From Candidatus Saccharimonadota bacterium (GTDB taxonomy: Bacteria > Patescibacteriota > Saccharimonadia > Saccharimonadales > Saccharimonadaceae), in assembly GCA_017519305.1 (NCBI GenBank), contig JAFWSN010000001.1, forward strand, positions 246,296 through 310,295: 64,000 bases of DNA, given 5' to 3'. Both the position numbers and the translations under genes were made by a program. Of the stretch, positions 7,218-15,502 are shown one piece after another (positions within the stretch are counted from its first letter, which is position 1; each line of letters opens with the position of its first letter). Below the pieces are notes generated by a model. That model did not search any database and was not told the origin of the DNA. It saw nothing but the letters and a program-made list of their open reading frames with translations.

Positions 7218-8408
7218 CTATTCACCGTAATAACGTGTCAGAAATTCTTTCTTGAACTCTTCGAAACGATCATCCAAGATTGATTGACGGATCTCTTCCA
7301 TTAGGCGCACACTGAAGCGCACATTATGGATAGAAGCCAAATTCCAATACTGAACCTTTTTCTCCACATCACCACTGCGCCATAACGCCCTCAAATCACC
7401 TCTGGTCCAACCAGCACGACAAGTTGCACAGTCACAATCATGATCGAGCGGCTCAGTAGAACCAGTGAATTTGCGCAAATTAATATTGCCGTCTCTAGTG
7501 TAAATCTTGCCGTGACGAGCTTCGCGCGTCGGAGCTACACAGTCAAAAGTATCTGCACCCATCTCGACACCGATAAAGATGTCATCCGGGTGAGAAAGAC
7601 CGAGCAAGTGTCTTGGTTTTTCGAACGGCAACTCTTCAGTACACCATCTCAAGATTTCACCAAGATTCTCTTTCTCAAGAGCTCCGCCCAAGCCATAACC
7701 GTCGAAGTCCATCGCGCCAAGTTTCTTGGCTGTAGAACGACGCAAATCCTCCCAACGACCACCCTGTAAAACACCATAAAGATTCTGGTGATAACCGAGG
7801 TCATCACAGTGCTTTTTATGCTCCGCCAGGGAACGCTCAGCCCAACGCTCAGTACGAGCGAGAGATTCAGCACTCTGATCGTGATCCTTGTCAAAAGAAG
7901 TGAGTTCGTCAAAAGCCATGTGAATATCGGCGCCAATCTGGCACTGAATTCGCATAGATTCTTCTGGACCGATAAAGTCTTTTTCTTTGCTTTCCGGATC
8001 GGTGAATTCTACACCTTCCTCAGTAACAACAGCATGACATTTATCACCCTCATCTCTGTTGATCTTCACTCCAAGTTCACGCGTCATTGCTACTTTTTTG
8101 CCCCAGCCATCGCCAAGCGACATAACCTGGAAACCGCCAGAGTCAGTTACAGTGGGGCCATTCCAGCCAGAATACTTAGCAAGGCCACCGGCCTCAGCAA
8201 TTTCTGCCGCTTTGTTACGAAGATGATAACAGTTCGAAAGCATCGCCTGTGCACCAAGTGCATGCAATTCTTCCATACTAATAAAACGAACTTCGCCACC
8301 AGTGCCAACCGCTGTAAAAGCTGGCGTTTTAATTTCGCCGTGTGCGGTTTTGATAGTGCCGATACGGCCAAGGCCGTTCGGTAAAGCCTTATCAATCTTA
8401 AATTCCAT
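7218..8408 (-). CDS. tgt: tRNA-guanine transglycosylase (Tgt), divergent
   Basis: Exchanges G34 of GUN-anticodon tRNAs for a queuosine precursor or queuine. 396 aa. Catalytic elements present: TDSGGFQVMSL (general acid Asp), FDELTSF (substrate Asp), VLQGGRW (Gln), GVEMGADTFDCVAPTREARHG (nucleophile Asp), and CDCATC plus a later His for zinc. Odd points: about 25 extra residues after SGGFQVMSL; the pocket Cys after FDE is Leu; GGLAVGE is replaced by GGALEKE; and the usual LMG is LLG. No other queuosine gene is in view. AAGGAAG precedes the ATG. Gene B follows in the same operon. Confidence 0.92.
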   Translation of the reverse strand: MEFKIDKALPNGLGRIGTIKTAHGEIKTPAFTAVGTGGEVRFISMEELHALGAQAMLSNCYHLRNKAAEIAEAGGLAKYSGWNGPTVTDSGGFQVMSLGDGWGKKVAMTRELGVKINRDEGDKCHAVVTEEGVEFTDPESKEKDFIGPEESMRIQCQIGADIHMAFDELTSFDKDHDQSAESLARTERWAERSLAEHKKHCDDLGYHQNLYGVLQGGRWEDLRRSTAKKLGAMDFDGYGLGGALEKENLGEILRWCTEELPFEKPRHLLGLSHPDDIFIGVEMGADTFDCVAPTREARHGKIYTRDGNINLRKFTGSTEPLDHDCDCATCRAGWTRGDLRALWRSGDVEKKVQYWNLASIHNVRFSVRLMEEIRQSILDDRFEEFKKEFLTRYYGE

Positions 8409-8449
8409 TTATTCACTTCCTTTCAAATCGAGAACTAACCAAAAATTTT

Positions 8450-8470
8450 AAAAAACGTGGGCTTGCCCAC
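8450..8470 (-). promoter_or_regulatory. Leader hairpin of tgt
   Basis: On the minus strand GTGGG-CAAG-CCCAC followed by GTTTTTT, between the -10 box and the Shine-Dalgarno. The same hairpin stands before unknown gene A (6529-6550). Attenuator or 5'-stabilising hairpin. Confidence 0.55.
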
Positions 8471-8477
8471 TCCCCCT

Positions 8478-8486
8478 ACTATAACA
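8478..8486 (-). promoter_or_regulatory. Extended -10 promoter of tgt
   Basis: Minus-strand TGT-TATAGT; the transcript would start just before the leader hairpin. A second minus-strand TGG-TATAAT lies at 8541-8549. Confidence 0.55.
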
Positions 8487-8566
8487 CAAAACCACCCCTA
8501 TTAAAAGCTTAATCATTATCAGTAAGAGTACGTTTTAAATATTATACCACGCGCCCAAAGTCTTTA

Positions 8567-8575
8567 TGATATAAT
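8567..8575 (+). promoter_or_regulatory. Extended -10 promoter of the AI-2E-like transporter gene
   Basis: TGA-TATAAT, 19 nt before the ATG, with AAGGAGG at 8585-8591 in the leader. Confidence 0.6.
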
Positions 8576-8594
8576 TAACTTATTAAGGAGGCAT

Positions 8595-9704
8595 ATGTCA
8601 AAACATACTGTAGAAATCGATACTAGAACTATTCTTCGTTTCTGGCTCGTTCTGCTCGGTATCGCACTTGTTATCTTTTTCTTTTATAAAGCCCTCACCG
8701 GCCTTATGATTATTGGTATTTCAATTTTCTTAGCTATCGCCCTTAAGCCACTCGTCAACCGTCTGAACAGGTTCCTAACCAAACACCTTGGCGTCAATAA
8801 ATCACACCGCACTGCCTCCGCAGCACTGGCTTATTCAACTATCGTAATTTTCTTCCTTGCCATCGTTGCCATCGTTGGCCCAGTCGTCGTTAACGAAACT
8901 TCTAAATTTGTTCAGCAACTGCCAACCGCATTTAACGAAGGTGTTGGCGGATGGGAGGGTATTAATGAATTCGGCCACAGCATCGGCATCAACAATTTGC
9001 AGGAAGAAATTTCCAAAGCCCTCACCGGTTTGTCTGACAATCTCGTCGGTAACCTCGGCAATACCGTCGTGGCCAGCCTCGGCACCATCGGCGACATCGT
9101 AATGAAGGGCGCTTTGATCCTAATTTTGACCTTACTTTTCATGCTAGAAGGACACGAAATTACCGACATGATTTGGAAGAGCCTCGGCTCTCGCAAAGAA
9201 GACAAGAAGGCCGTAGCTGTAGCCGAACGTATCGTCTCTCGCATGGGTAACGTAATCTCGACCTACGTTTCACGCCAAGTGCTCGTCGCCTTGCTCGACG
9301 GCGCCGCTACTATGCTATTCGTTTTCATCTTGTCACTCATCTTTAACTTCTCAGCCAGCCTCGCCGTACCGATGGGTCTAATCGCCTTCGTCTTTTATCT
9401 TATTCCAATGTTTGGTCAAATTATCAGCGCTTGTCTCGTTTCACTCATTCTAGCTTTCTCTAGCCCAGTCGCCGCCGCAATTTATTTGGCCGTCTATGTT
9501 GTCTACGCCCAGATCGAAAACAACATTATCGCACCAAAAATCCAAGGCGACGCTTTGAAGCTTCCAGCCGTCGTTATTCTCGCCGCCATCGTTATTGGCA
9601 TGTATATCTTTGGCCTCGTTGGTGCTATAATTGCTATTCCGATCGCCGGCTGTATCCGTGTGCTCATCGAAGAATACCCAAATATCAAATCAATCCGTGA
9701 ATAA
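8595..9704 (+). CDS. AI-2E family transporter (PerM/UPF0118)
   Basis: 369-aa polytopic membrane protein with about seven to eight hydrophobic segments: two near the N-terminus, one at about 80-100, then a soluble stretch (about 105-160) and a cluster in the C-terminal half ending GLVGAIIAIPIAGCIRVLIEE. The order and the closing motif match the AI-2E transporter family, whose members export signal molecules or act as Na+/H+ antiporters; the substrate here is unknown. AAGGAGG precedes the ATG. It forms an operon with the next gene, 1 nt away. Confidence 0.88.
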   Translation: MSKHTVEIDTRTILRFWLVLLGIALVIFFFYKALTGLMIIGISIFLAIALKPLVNRLNRFLTKHLGVNKSHRTASAALAYSTIVIFFLAIVAIVGPVVVNETSKFVQQLPTAFNEGVGGWEGINEFGHSIGINNLQEEISKALTGLSDNLVGNLGNTVVASLGTIGDIVMKGALILILTLLFMLEGHEITDMIWKSLGSRKEDKKAVAVAERIVSRMGNVISTYVSRQVLVALLDGAATMLFVFILSLIFNFSASLAVPMGLIAFVFYLIPMFGQIISACLVSLILAFSSPVAAAIYLAVYVVYAQIENNIIAPKIQGDALKLPAVVILAAIVIGMYIFGLVGAIIAIPIAGCIRVLIEEYPNIKSIRE

Positions 9705-9705
9705 T

Positions 9706-10767
9706 ATGCAAGACAAGAAAACTAAAAAATCGCCACGTAAAATTTTATTAACCATCCTTTTTGTGGCTATCAATATCGCCGTGATTGCTATTACTGCATT
9801 TTCTGAATTCGGCAACTCCGAAAATGCCACCAAGTTATCCGAAGTACAATTTAACTTCTGGTATTTGATTCCAGCTATCGTTATTTTCCTGGTTGCGCTT
9901 TATATTGAAATTCATAAGTTTGCCATGGTCACCAAAAAAACTTGCAAACTCACTACTCGCGCCGAGATTAAAAAAGCCAACAAAGACGCTCGCCGCGCTT
10001 ATCTCATTGGCCGCTATTATGACAACATCACACCAGCCGCTATCGGCGGCCAACCGTTCCAAATTTATTACATGAACAAGAATGCTGGCGTCAGTGGTGG
10101 TCTCGCTACCACAATCCCAATCATTAGTATGATTTCGGGCCAAATCGGCTTCTTAATTATCGCCGTCATCTGCTTCTCGCTCGGCAGTCTCGTCGTACAA
10201 AATGCCACCTTGATCGCTGCGGCTTGTTTTGGGCTTTTATTCTATGCTTTCTGGCCAGTTGCAGTATTAATCGCCACCTTCTTGCCAAAAACCACCGCCG
10301 AAATTATCACCCTTGGCGTTAGGTTCCTAGCCAAACTTCACATTATCAAGAATAAAACCGCCGCCATCGAAAAAGCTAAACATGGCGTTAATGAATACGC
10401 TCGCTGCGTCAAGCTAATTCTTAAGACTCGTGGACTATTTATTAAGACCATCCTAATGTCCGTTGCGTTCCATTTGCTAATTTCGAGCATTCCATTCTTC
10501 GTCCTGAACGCATTCGGTAGCAATATCGAATTTATTCCATGCTTCGTCACCGTAGTCGCCGTTACTTCAGCCGTCTACTTTATTCCAACACCAGGCAACG
10601 CCGGCGCCGCCGAAGGCACCTTCTATGCCGTATTCTCATCGCTTTCATCTGGCTACATCTTCTGGGCTATGCTCGCTTGGCGCTTCTTCTCGTATTACGC
10701 ATACATTATCTTTGGTGGCCTCACCTATCTCTCTATGCATCTCGAAAAGAAGAAATCGAAGCGCTAG
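9706..10767 (+). CDS. Flippase-like membrane protein (LPG synthase TM-region/UPF0104 family)
   Basis: 353 aa with about eight membrane segments. YDNITPAAIGGQPFQIYYMNK and TPGNAGAAEGTFYAVF are the two conserved loops of the lysylphosphatidylglycerol-synthase transmembrane family, here without the C-terminal aminoacyl-transferase domain. Such stand-alone proteins are thought to flip lipids or glycolipids. The start ATG comes 1 nt after the preceding stop; the in-frame ATG at 9631 lies inside the upstream gene and is rejected. Export of a lipid together with the neighbour is only inferred. Confidence 0.85.
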   Translation: MQDKKTKKSPRKILLTILFVAINIAVIAITAFSEFGNSENATKLSEVQFNFWYLIPAIVIFLVALYIEIHKFAMVTKKTCKLTTRAEIKKANKDARRAYLIGRYYDNITPAAIGGQPFQIYYMNKNAGVSGGLATTIPIISMISGQIGFLIIAVICFSLGSLVVQNATLIAAACFGLLFYAFWPVAVLIATFLPKTTAEIITLGVRFLAKLHIIKNKTAAIEKAKHGVNEYARCVKLILKTRGLFIKTILMSVAFHLLISSIPFFVLNAFGSNIEFIPCFVTVVAVTSAVYFIPTPGNAGAAEGTFYAVFSSLSSGYIFWAMLAWRFFSYYAYIIFGGLTYLSMHLEKKKSKR

Positions 10768-10789
10768 CTTGATTATTTAGGCCAAATAT

Positions 10790-10797
10790 TGTATAAT
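10790..10797 (+). promoter_or_regulatory. -10 promoter of the 142-aa unknown gene
   Basis: TG-TATAAT, 35 nt before the ATG, followed by GAGGAGG at 10817-10823. Confidence 0.55.
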
Positions 10798-10832
10798 TAG
10801 ACTAATCTTGTACCATGAGGAGGTGAGTATGC

Positions 10833-11261
10833 ATGGGAAAGATCGTAGTCGTCGACAAGAGTGGGAAAATTGTCGATAAAAAAATTCGGGAGAAAGTCTT
10901 CGAAATCCTTCGCGCTGCTCTAGTTCCTGGAGTACGAGATTCGGAAAATCGAAGGTTTGTCGAGATGATTAATGACATTAAGATTAACGAAAAAATATCG
11001 AAAAAGTATAAAGAACCTTTGTCGTTTTATCGTTCAGTTAAAATAAACGACATCAGAAACTTGACTATAGTGTTTTCGTATAATCCGGCAGATGAATTCT
11101 TCGCCAAATGCCAAATATTCTCAAGTAGCGAAGAGGGGATCGATCGGTTGTTCTGTGGTTTCTTCTCAGACTCAGAGAAAAACCCAACCCAGACAACATT
11201 ATCAATCGAAGAAATGCACCAAACATCTCTTTGGCTACCCGAATTAAATAGAATTAGATAA
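10833..11261 (+). CDS. Unknown protein (142 aa), single-gene transcription unit
   Basis: Not recognised. Soluble, charged, no signal peptide or membrane segment. It opens MGKIVVVDKSGKIVDKKIREKVFEILR and has a mid-protein strand LTIVFSYNP. GAGGAGG lies 9 nt before the chosen ATG; an ATG 4 nt earlier opens a short unrelated frame and is rejected. GGA/GGG glycine and CGG codons differ from the neighbours. Own promoter and terminator. It resembles in style, not clearly in sequence, the unknown genes at 4489-7166. Confidence 0.65.
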   Translation: MGKIVVVDKSGKIVDKKIREKVFEILRAALVPGVRDSENRRFVEMINDIKINEKISKKYKEPLSFYRSVKINDIRNLTIVFSYNPADEFFAKCQIFSSSEEGIDRLFCGFFSDSEKNPTQTTLSIEEMHQTSLWLPELNRIR

Positions 11262-11298
11262 GCAGCGACATCCCCACAATATCAGTCGCTGCTTTTTC
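11261..11298 (+). terminator. Intrinsic terminator after the 142-aa gene
   Basis: AGCAGCGAC (11261-11269) pairs with GTCGCTGCT (11285-11293), then TTTTT. Confidence 0.85.
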
Positions 11299-11322
11299 AT
11301 TGAAAAAACTTGTTTAAAGCAT

Positions 11323-11328
11323 TATAAT
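11323..11328 (+). promoter_or_regulatory. -10 box of the heterodimeric ABC exporter operon
   Basis: TATAAT 9 nt before the ATG, no Shine-Dalgarno; probably leaderless. Confidence 0.55.
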
Positions 11329-11337
11329 TAAGTCTTA

Positions 11338-13092
11338 ATGTTGAGGTTATTCAGATTCCTAAAACCATATATTTGGCAGATTATTATTCTGCTTCTTTCG
11401 ACAGCTCTACAGGTTTATTGCACGTTGCGTTTGCCAGCGCTCATGGCCGACATCATCAACAACGGCATCGTGCCGGGCGACACTAACCACATTTGGCAAG
11501 CCGGGCTTTTGATGCTCGGGCTCGCCGTACTTTCGGCGGTTGGCGCACTCGTTTCTAATTTCTTTGCCGCTCACATTGGCTCAAACTTTGCTAAAGATTT
11601 ACGTCGTGCCGTCTTCAAGAAGGTTATCAGCCTCGATCTCGTTGATACTAAAACTTTTAGCACCGCCTCGCTCATCACTCGTACCACTAATGACATCAAC
11701 CAGGTTCAGCAAGCCACCATCATGATTTTATCGATGCTGGTGCGCGCGCCAATGTTCTGTATTATCGCGCTCATCATGGCCTTCGAAACCGCACCAGATA
11801 TGACTTGGATTATTGCCGTCGCCGCGGGTTCCATCTTGCTTTCCGTTTTCACCATCATGTTACTCGTGGTGCCGAAATTCAAAATCTTCCAAAAATTACT
11901 CGACAAACTCACCCTTCTCACACGCGAAAATCTCACAGGGCTCCGTGTTATCCGTGCTTTCAACAAAGAAAAATTCGAGCAGGACAAATTTGCTAAAGAA
12001 AATAACCGCATGACCAAGTTAATCATTTTTATTGAAAAAATTCTCAACTTGCAAAATCCACTCATCAACATAGTCTTTAACGGCATGACTTTGCTTTGTT
12101 CATGGGTCGGCATCTCGCTACTTCAAAAAGACATCGCCTATCTAGGAAATATGAGCGCTTTCGCCCAATACGTCACGCAAGTGATGATTTCATTCCTCTT
12201 ACTTTCAATTCTTTTCATTATGCTCCCACGCGCCAACGTTTCGGCTGGACGTATCAACGAAGTATTAAAAACCGCACCAAAAATCCATTGGAAGAAAAAT
12301 ACTAGCGGCACACCAAATGAGACGCCATCCGTCGAATTTAAGAACGTTGACTTTGCTTACGAAAAAGCCGAAGAAAAAGTTTTGTCCAATGTTTCATTCC
12401 GCGCTGAAGTTGGCAAGACTACAGCGCTCATCGGTTCAACTGGTTCCGGCAAATCTACTTTAATCAACTTAGTGCCACGTTTCTTTGAAGCCACCGGCGG
12501 CGAGATTTTAATTAATGATTTAAACATCAAAAACTACTCACGCGAAGATTTAATGAAGTTAATTGGCTTCGTACCACAGCGCGGCATGTTATTCTCAGGC
12601 AGCGTCAAGGAAAATATCGCTTTCGGCGCACCAGACGCTTCAATGGAAGACATTAAGACGGCCGCCAAAATCGCCCAGGCCGACGACTTTATCAAAAAGC
12701 TACCAAAAGACTACAACTATCACATTGCACAAGGTGGCACCAATGTTTCGGGCGGCCAGAAACAACGCCTCTCAATCGCCCGCGCCATTTGTAAAAAACC
12801 AAGCATCTTCGTATTTGATGATTCTTTCTCGGCACTTGATATGAAGACTGATGCCAAGCTTCGCCAGGCTTTGAAACCGCTAATTAAGGGCGCTGTAACT
12901 TTGATTGTAGCGCAGCGCGTTAGTACCATCAAAGACGCCGATCAAATCATTGTACTTGATAAAGGCAAAGTCGTTGGCAAAGGGAACCATCGCGAACTTC
13001 TAAAATCTTGTGAAGTTTATCAAGAAATCGTTAAGTCACAAATTTCTGAAGCAGAATATAAGAAAGAATTGGAGGGAGCTCGCCATGCCTAA
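11338..13092 (+). CDS. ABC exporter half-transporter, subunit 1 (degenerate ATPase site)
   Basis: 584 aa: six-helix transmembrane domain (about 1-310), then an ATPase domain. Walker A is GSTGSGKST, the signature VSGGQKQR is canonical, but the Walker B end reads FVFDDS, with Asp in place of the catalytic Glu, and the H-loop is VAQRVSTI, with Gln for His. This is the pattern of the degenerate half of heterodimeric exporters such as TM287/288 or BmrCD. Overlaps its partner gene by 8 nt. Exports an unknown substrate, possibly a drug or lipid. Confidence 0.9.
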   Translation: MLRLFRFLKPYIWQIIILLLSTALQVYCTLRLPALMADIINNGIVPGDTNHIWQAGLLMLGLAVLSAVGALVSNFFAAHIGSNFAKDLRRAVFKKVISLDLVDTKTFSTASLITRTTNDINQVQQATIMILSMLVRAPMFCIIALIMAFETAPDMTWIIAVAAGSILLSVFTIMLLVVPKFKIFQKLLDKLTLLTRENLTGLRVIRAFNKEKFEQDKFAKENNRMTKLIIFIEKILNLQNPLINIVFNGMTLLCSWVGISLLQKDIAYLGNMSAFAQYVTQVMISFLLLSILFIMLPRANVSAGRINEVLKTAPKIHWKKNTSGTPNETPSVEFKNVDFAYEKAEEKVLSNVSFRAEVGKTTALIGSTGSGKSTLINLVPRFFEATGGEILINDLNIKNYSREDLMKLIGFVPQRGMLFSGSVKENIAFGAPDASMEDIKTAAKIAQADDFIKKLPKDYNYHIAQGGTNVSGGQKQRLSIARAICKKPSIFVFDDSFSALDMKTDAKLRQALKPLIKGAVTLIVAQRVSTIKDADQIIVLDKGKVVGKGNHRELLKSCEVYQEIVKSQISEAEYKKELEGARHA

Positions 13093-14863
13093 ACCGACCA
13101 CTCCCGCCGCTAAAGCCAAAAACACCAAGCTCGCCTTTAAGAGCCTAGTTCACTCACTCAAAAAATTCCGCGTCGCAATCATCTTTGCTATTATTTTAGC
13201 TGTCGCTTCAGCCGTTACTGGACTCTTTACGCCAAAAATTCTCGGCGAAATGACCGACATCGCCAAAGACACCCTCGCCACCGGCCTAGACTGGAACGCC
13301 CTAGGCGAAAAAGCTTTGTTTGCCATCTTTTTGTTTGCGATTTCTGGTTTACTTACTTACATCGAATCCTGCATTTTGTCGATCGTGACCGCCAAATATA
13401 CTAGGTCGCTTCGCGCTGACATTATTGCTAAGATTTCTCGTTTGCCAATTAGCTATTTCGATAATCATCAATTCGGCGACATTTTATCACGCATGTCGAA
13501 CGATGTTGATATTATCGCCATGAACTTACGCCAGGAAATCGCCGACCTTTCATTTAATATCATCACTTTGATCGGCGTCATCATTATCATGGCCATGACT
13601 TCCGTGCCGCTCCTTATTATTTCGCTCGTAGTCGTGATCTTCTCAATCTTAGTCGTCGGCAAAATTGCCGCCTTTGCTCAAAAATATTTCCGCAAACAGC
13701 AAACTATCCTCGGCGAATTAAATAGCAAAATCGAAGAAAGCTATTCCGGCCAAATCGTCATTAAATCTAGCTTCCACGAGGCCGCAACTTTAGACGACTT
13801 TGACGAAACCAATAAGAAACTTGCTAAAACAACCTTCAAAGCTCAAGTCTGCTCAATGCTAGCAATTCCAGTAACTCACATCTTCACTAACATCGGCTAC
13901 GTCGTCACTTGTATCGTCGGTGGACATTTCGTGCTCGAAGGCCGCATCAGCCTTGGCGACATCCAAGCTTTCATCCAATATGTCACACATTTTAATCGCC
14001 CAATCAACGAAGTCGCTTCGCTCACATCCACGATCCAATCCGTACTAGCCGCCACAGAACGTATTTTTGAATTCTTGAACGAACCAGAGGAAGAACCGGA
14101 TCCAGTCGACGCCAAAGTTCTCGACAAAGTTACTGGTGCGGTCGAATTCCACGATGTCAGCTTTAGCTACGACAAAGAACACCCGGTCATCAAAAACTTC
14201 TCAGCCAAAATTACGCCAGGCCAACAGGTCGCCATCGTTGGCCCAACCGGCGCTGGCAAAACTACCATCATTAATCTCTTGATGCGCTTCTACGAACCAG
14301 ACTCCGGCTACATTACTATCGACGGCGTCCCAACTAGGGAATTAAAACGCGCCGACGTACGCAGGATGTTCGGTATGGTTCTGCAAGACACCTGGTTATT
14401 CTCCGGCACCATCGCCGACAACCTCAAATATGGCAACTTGGAAGTTAATGACGAAGAAGTCGTCCGCGCTGCCAAGATCTCCAATGTCCATCACGTCATC
14501 GAATCTCTCAGCCACGGCTACAAAACCGTCATCGACGAAGACTCCGACAATATTTCTTCCGGCGAAAAACAACTCCTTACTATCGCCCGCGTCGTTACCG
14601 CCAACCCACAAATGATTATCCTAGACGAAGCCACCTCGAACGTCGACACTCGCACCGAACATCTCGTACAGGCTGCCTTTGAAAAGATCACAAAGGGCCG
14701 TACCTCGTTCGTAATTGCGCACCGCTTGTCTACTATTCGTAACGCCGATTTGATCCTCGTAATGAAAGACGGCAACATCGTAGAGCAAGGCAATCATGCT
14801 GAACTTTTGAAGAAAAACGGTTTCTATGCCGAACTTTATAATTCACAATTTGCAGACAATTAA
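13085..14863 (+). CDS. ABC exporter half-transporter, subunit 2 (catalytic ATPase site)
   Basis: 592 aa with a six-helix membrane domain and ATPase domain. Walker A GPTGAGKTT, Walker B MIILDEATS with catalytic Glu, and H-loop IAHRLSTI are intact, but the signature is ISSGEKQLL in place of LSGGQ. The degenerate site of the pair is thus subunit 1 Walker/H-loop with subunit 2 signature, as expected for an asymmetric heterodimer. GGAGGG lies before the ATG; an in-frame ATG at 13010 lies inside subunit 1. Confidence 0.9.
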   Translation: MPKPTTPAAKAKNTKLAFKSLVHSLKKFRVAIIFAIILAVASAVTGLFTPKILGEMTDIAKDTLATGLDWNALGEKALFAIFLFAISGLLTYIESCILSIVTAKYTRSLRADIIAKISRLPISYFDNHQFGDILSRMSNDVDIIAMNLRQEIADLSFNIITLIGVIIIMAMTSVPLLIISLVVVIFSILVVGKIAAFAQKYFRKQQTILGELNSKIEESYSGQIVIKSSFHEAATLDDFDETNKKLAKTTFKAQVCSMLAIPVTHIFTNIGYVVTCIVGGHFVLEGRISLGDIQAFIQYVTHFNRPINEVASLTSTIQSVLAATERIFEFLNEPEEEPDPVDAKVLDKVTGAVEFHDVSFSYDKEHPVIKNFSAKITPGQQVAIVGPTGAGKTTIINLLMRFYEPDSGYITIDGVPTRELKRADVRRMFGMVLQDTWLFSGTIADNLKYGNLEVNDEEVVRAAKISNVHHVIESLSHGYKTVIDEDSDNISSGEKQLLTIARVVTANPQMIILDEATSNVDTRTEHLVQAAFEKITKGRTSFVIAHRLSTIRNADLILVMKDGNIVEQGNHAELLKKNGFYAELYNSQFADN

Positions 14864-14871
14864 ATCTCCGG

Positions 14872-14880
14872 TGCTATAAT
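14872..14880 (+). promoter_or_regulatory. Leaderless extended -10 promoter of tmk
   Basis: TGC-TATAAT with 6 nt to the ATG; no Shine-Dalgarno and no clear -35 box. Confidence 0.7.
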
Positions 14881-14886
14881 AAAATC

Positions 14887-15501
14887 ATGTATATAGTGAT
14901 TGAAGGGCAGGATGCCACTGGCAAATCAACACAAGTTGAATTACTTGCCGAATACCTACGCAAAAAAACCGGTAAAAAAGTTATTACCATGCACGAACCG
15001 GACGGCGATCTCGACTCCGCTCACGAACTTCGCAAAATCATCAAAGATAAGAATTACAACCTCGAACCACTCACACACGTGTTATTGTTTACTGCCGCCC
15101 GCAAAGAGCTTTGGCGAAAACTTGCTGAGCCAGTTCTAAAAGAAGGCGGTTTTGTGATTTCTGCTCGCAACTGGTGGTCCACACTCGCTTATCAGGGCTA
15201 CGGCCAAGGAATTTCGCGCAGTAAAATTATTCGTATTACTAAAGAAGCCATGCCTGATCAATACGTCAATCCAGATAAAAGCGTAATTCTAACCCTCGAG
15301 GACAGCATCCGTCTTTCTCGCCAAACCGGCCGCGACGACAATTCCAAAAACGACACCTTCGAATCCAAGTCAATGGATTTTCAGCACAAAGTTGACCACG
15401 CCTATCTTAATATTGCCAAGGATTTCAATATCCCAACTTTTGATGCTAGCCCATCCATTGAAGAAATTCATGCCGAACTCATAAAACTCTTCGAACTCTA
15501 A
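14887..15501 (+). CDS. tmk: Thymidylate kinase, divergent
   Basis: Phosphorylates dTMP to dTDP. 204 aa. P-loop EGQDATGKST at the N-terminus, HEPDG after strand 2, and LAYQG after the region that normally holds the DR(Y/F/W) motif; here that reads ISARNWWSTLAYQG, so the Asp is replaced by Ala. The lid has GRDDNSKND. The fold and order fit thymidylate kinase; a related deoxynucleoside kinase cannot be excluded. ung starts 1 nt after the stop, so the two are an operon. Confidence 0.82.
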   Translation: MYIVIEGQDATGKSTQVELLAEYLRKKTGKKVITMHEPDGDLDSAHELRKIIKDKNYNLEPLTHVLLFTAARKELWRKLAEPVLKEGGFVISARNWWSTLAYQGYGQGISRSKIIRITKEAMPDQYVNPDKSVILTLEDSIRLSRQTGRDDNSKNDTFESKSMDFQHKVDHAYLNIAKDFNIPTFDASPSIEEIHAELIKLFEL

Positions 15502-15502
15502 A

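Noticed and set aside
8410-8535. 22-codon leader peptide before tgt from a minus-strand ATG (MIKLLIGVVLCY...)
   Set aside because: The frame is not kept in the otherwise similar leader of unknown gene A and has no Shine-Dalgarno.
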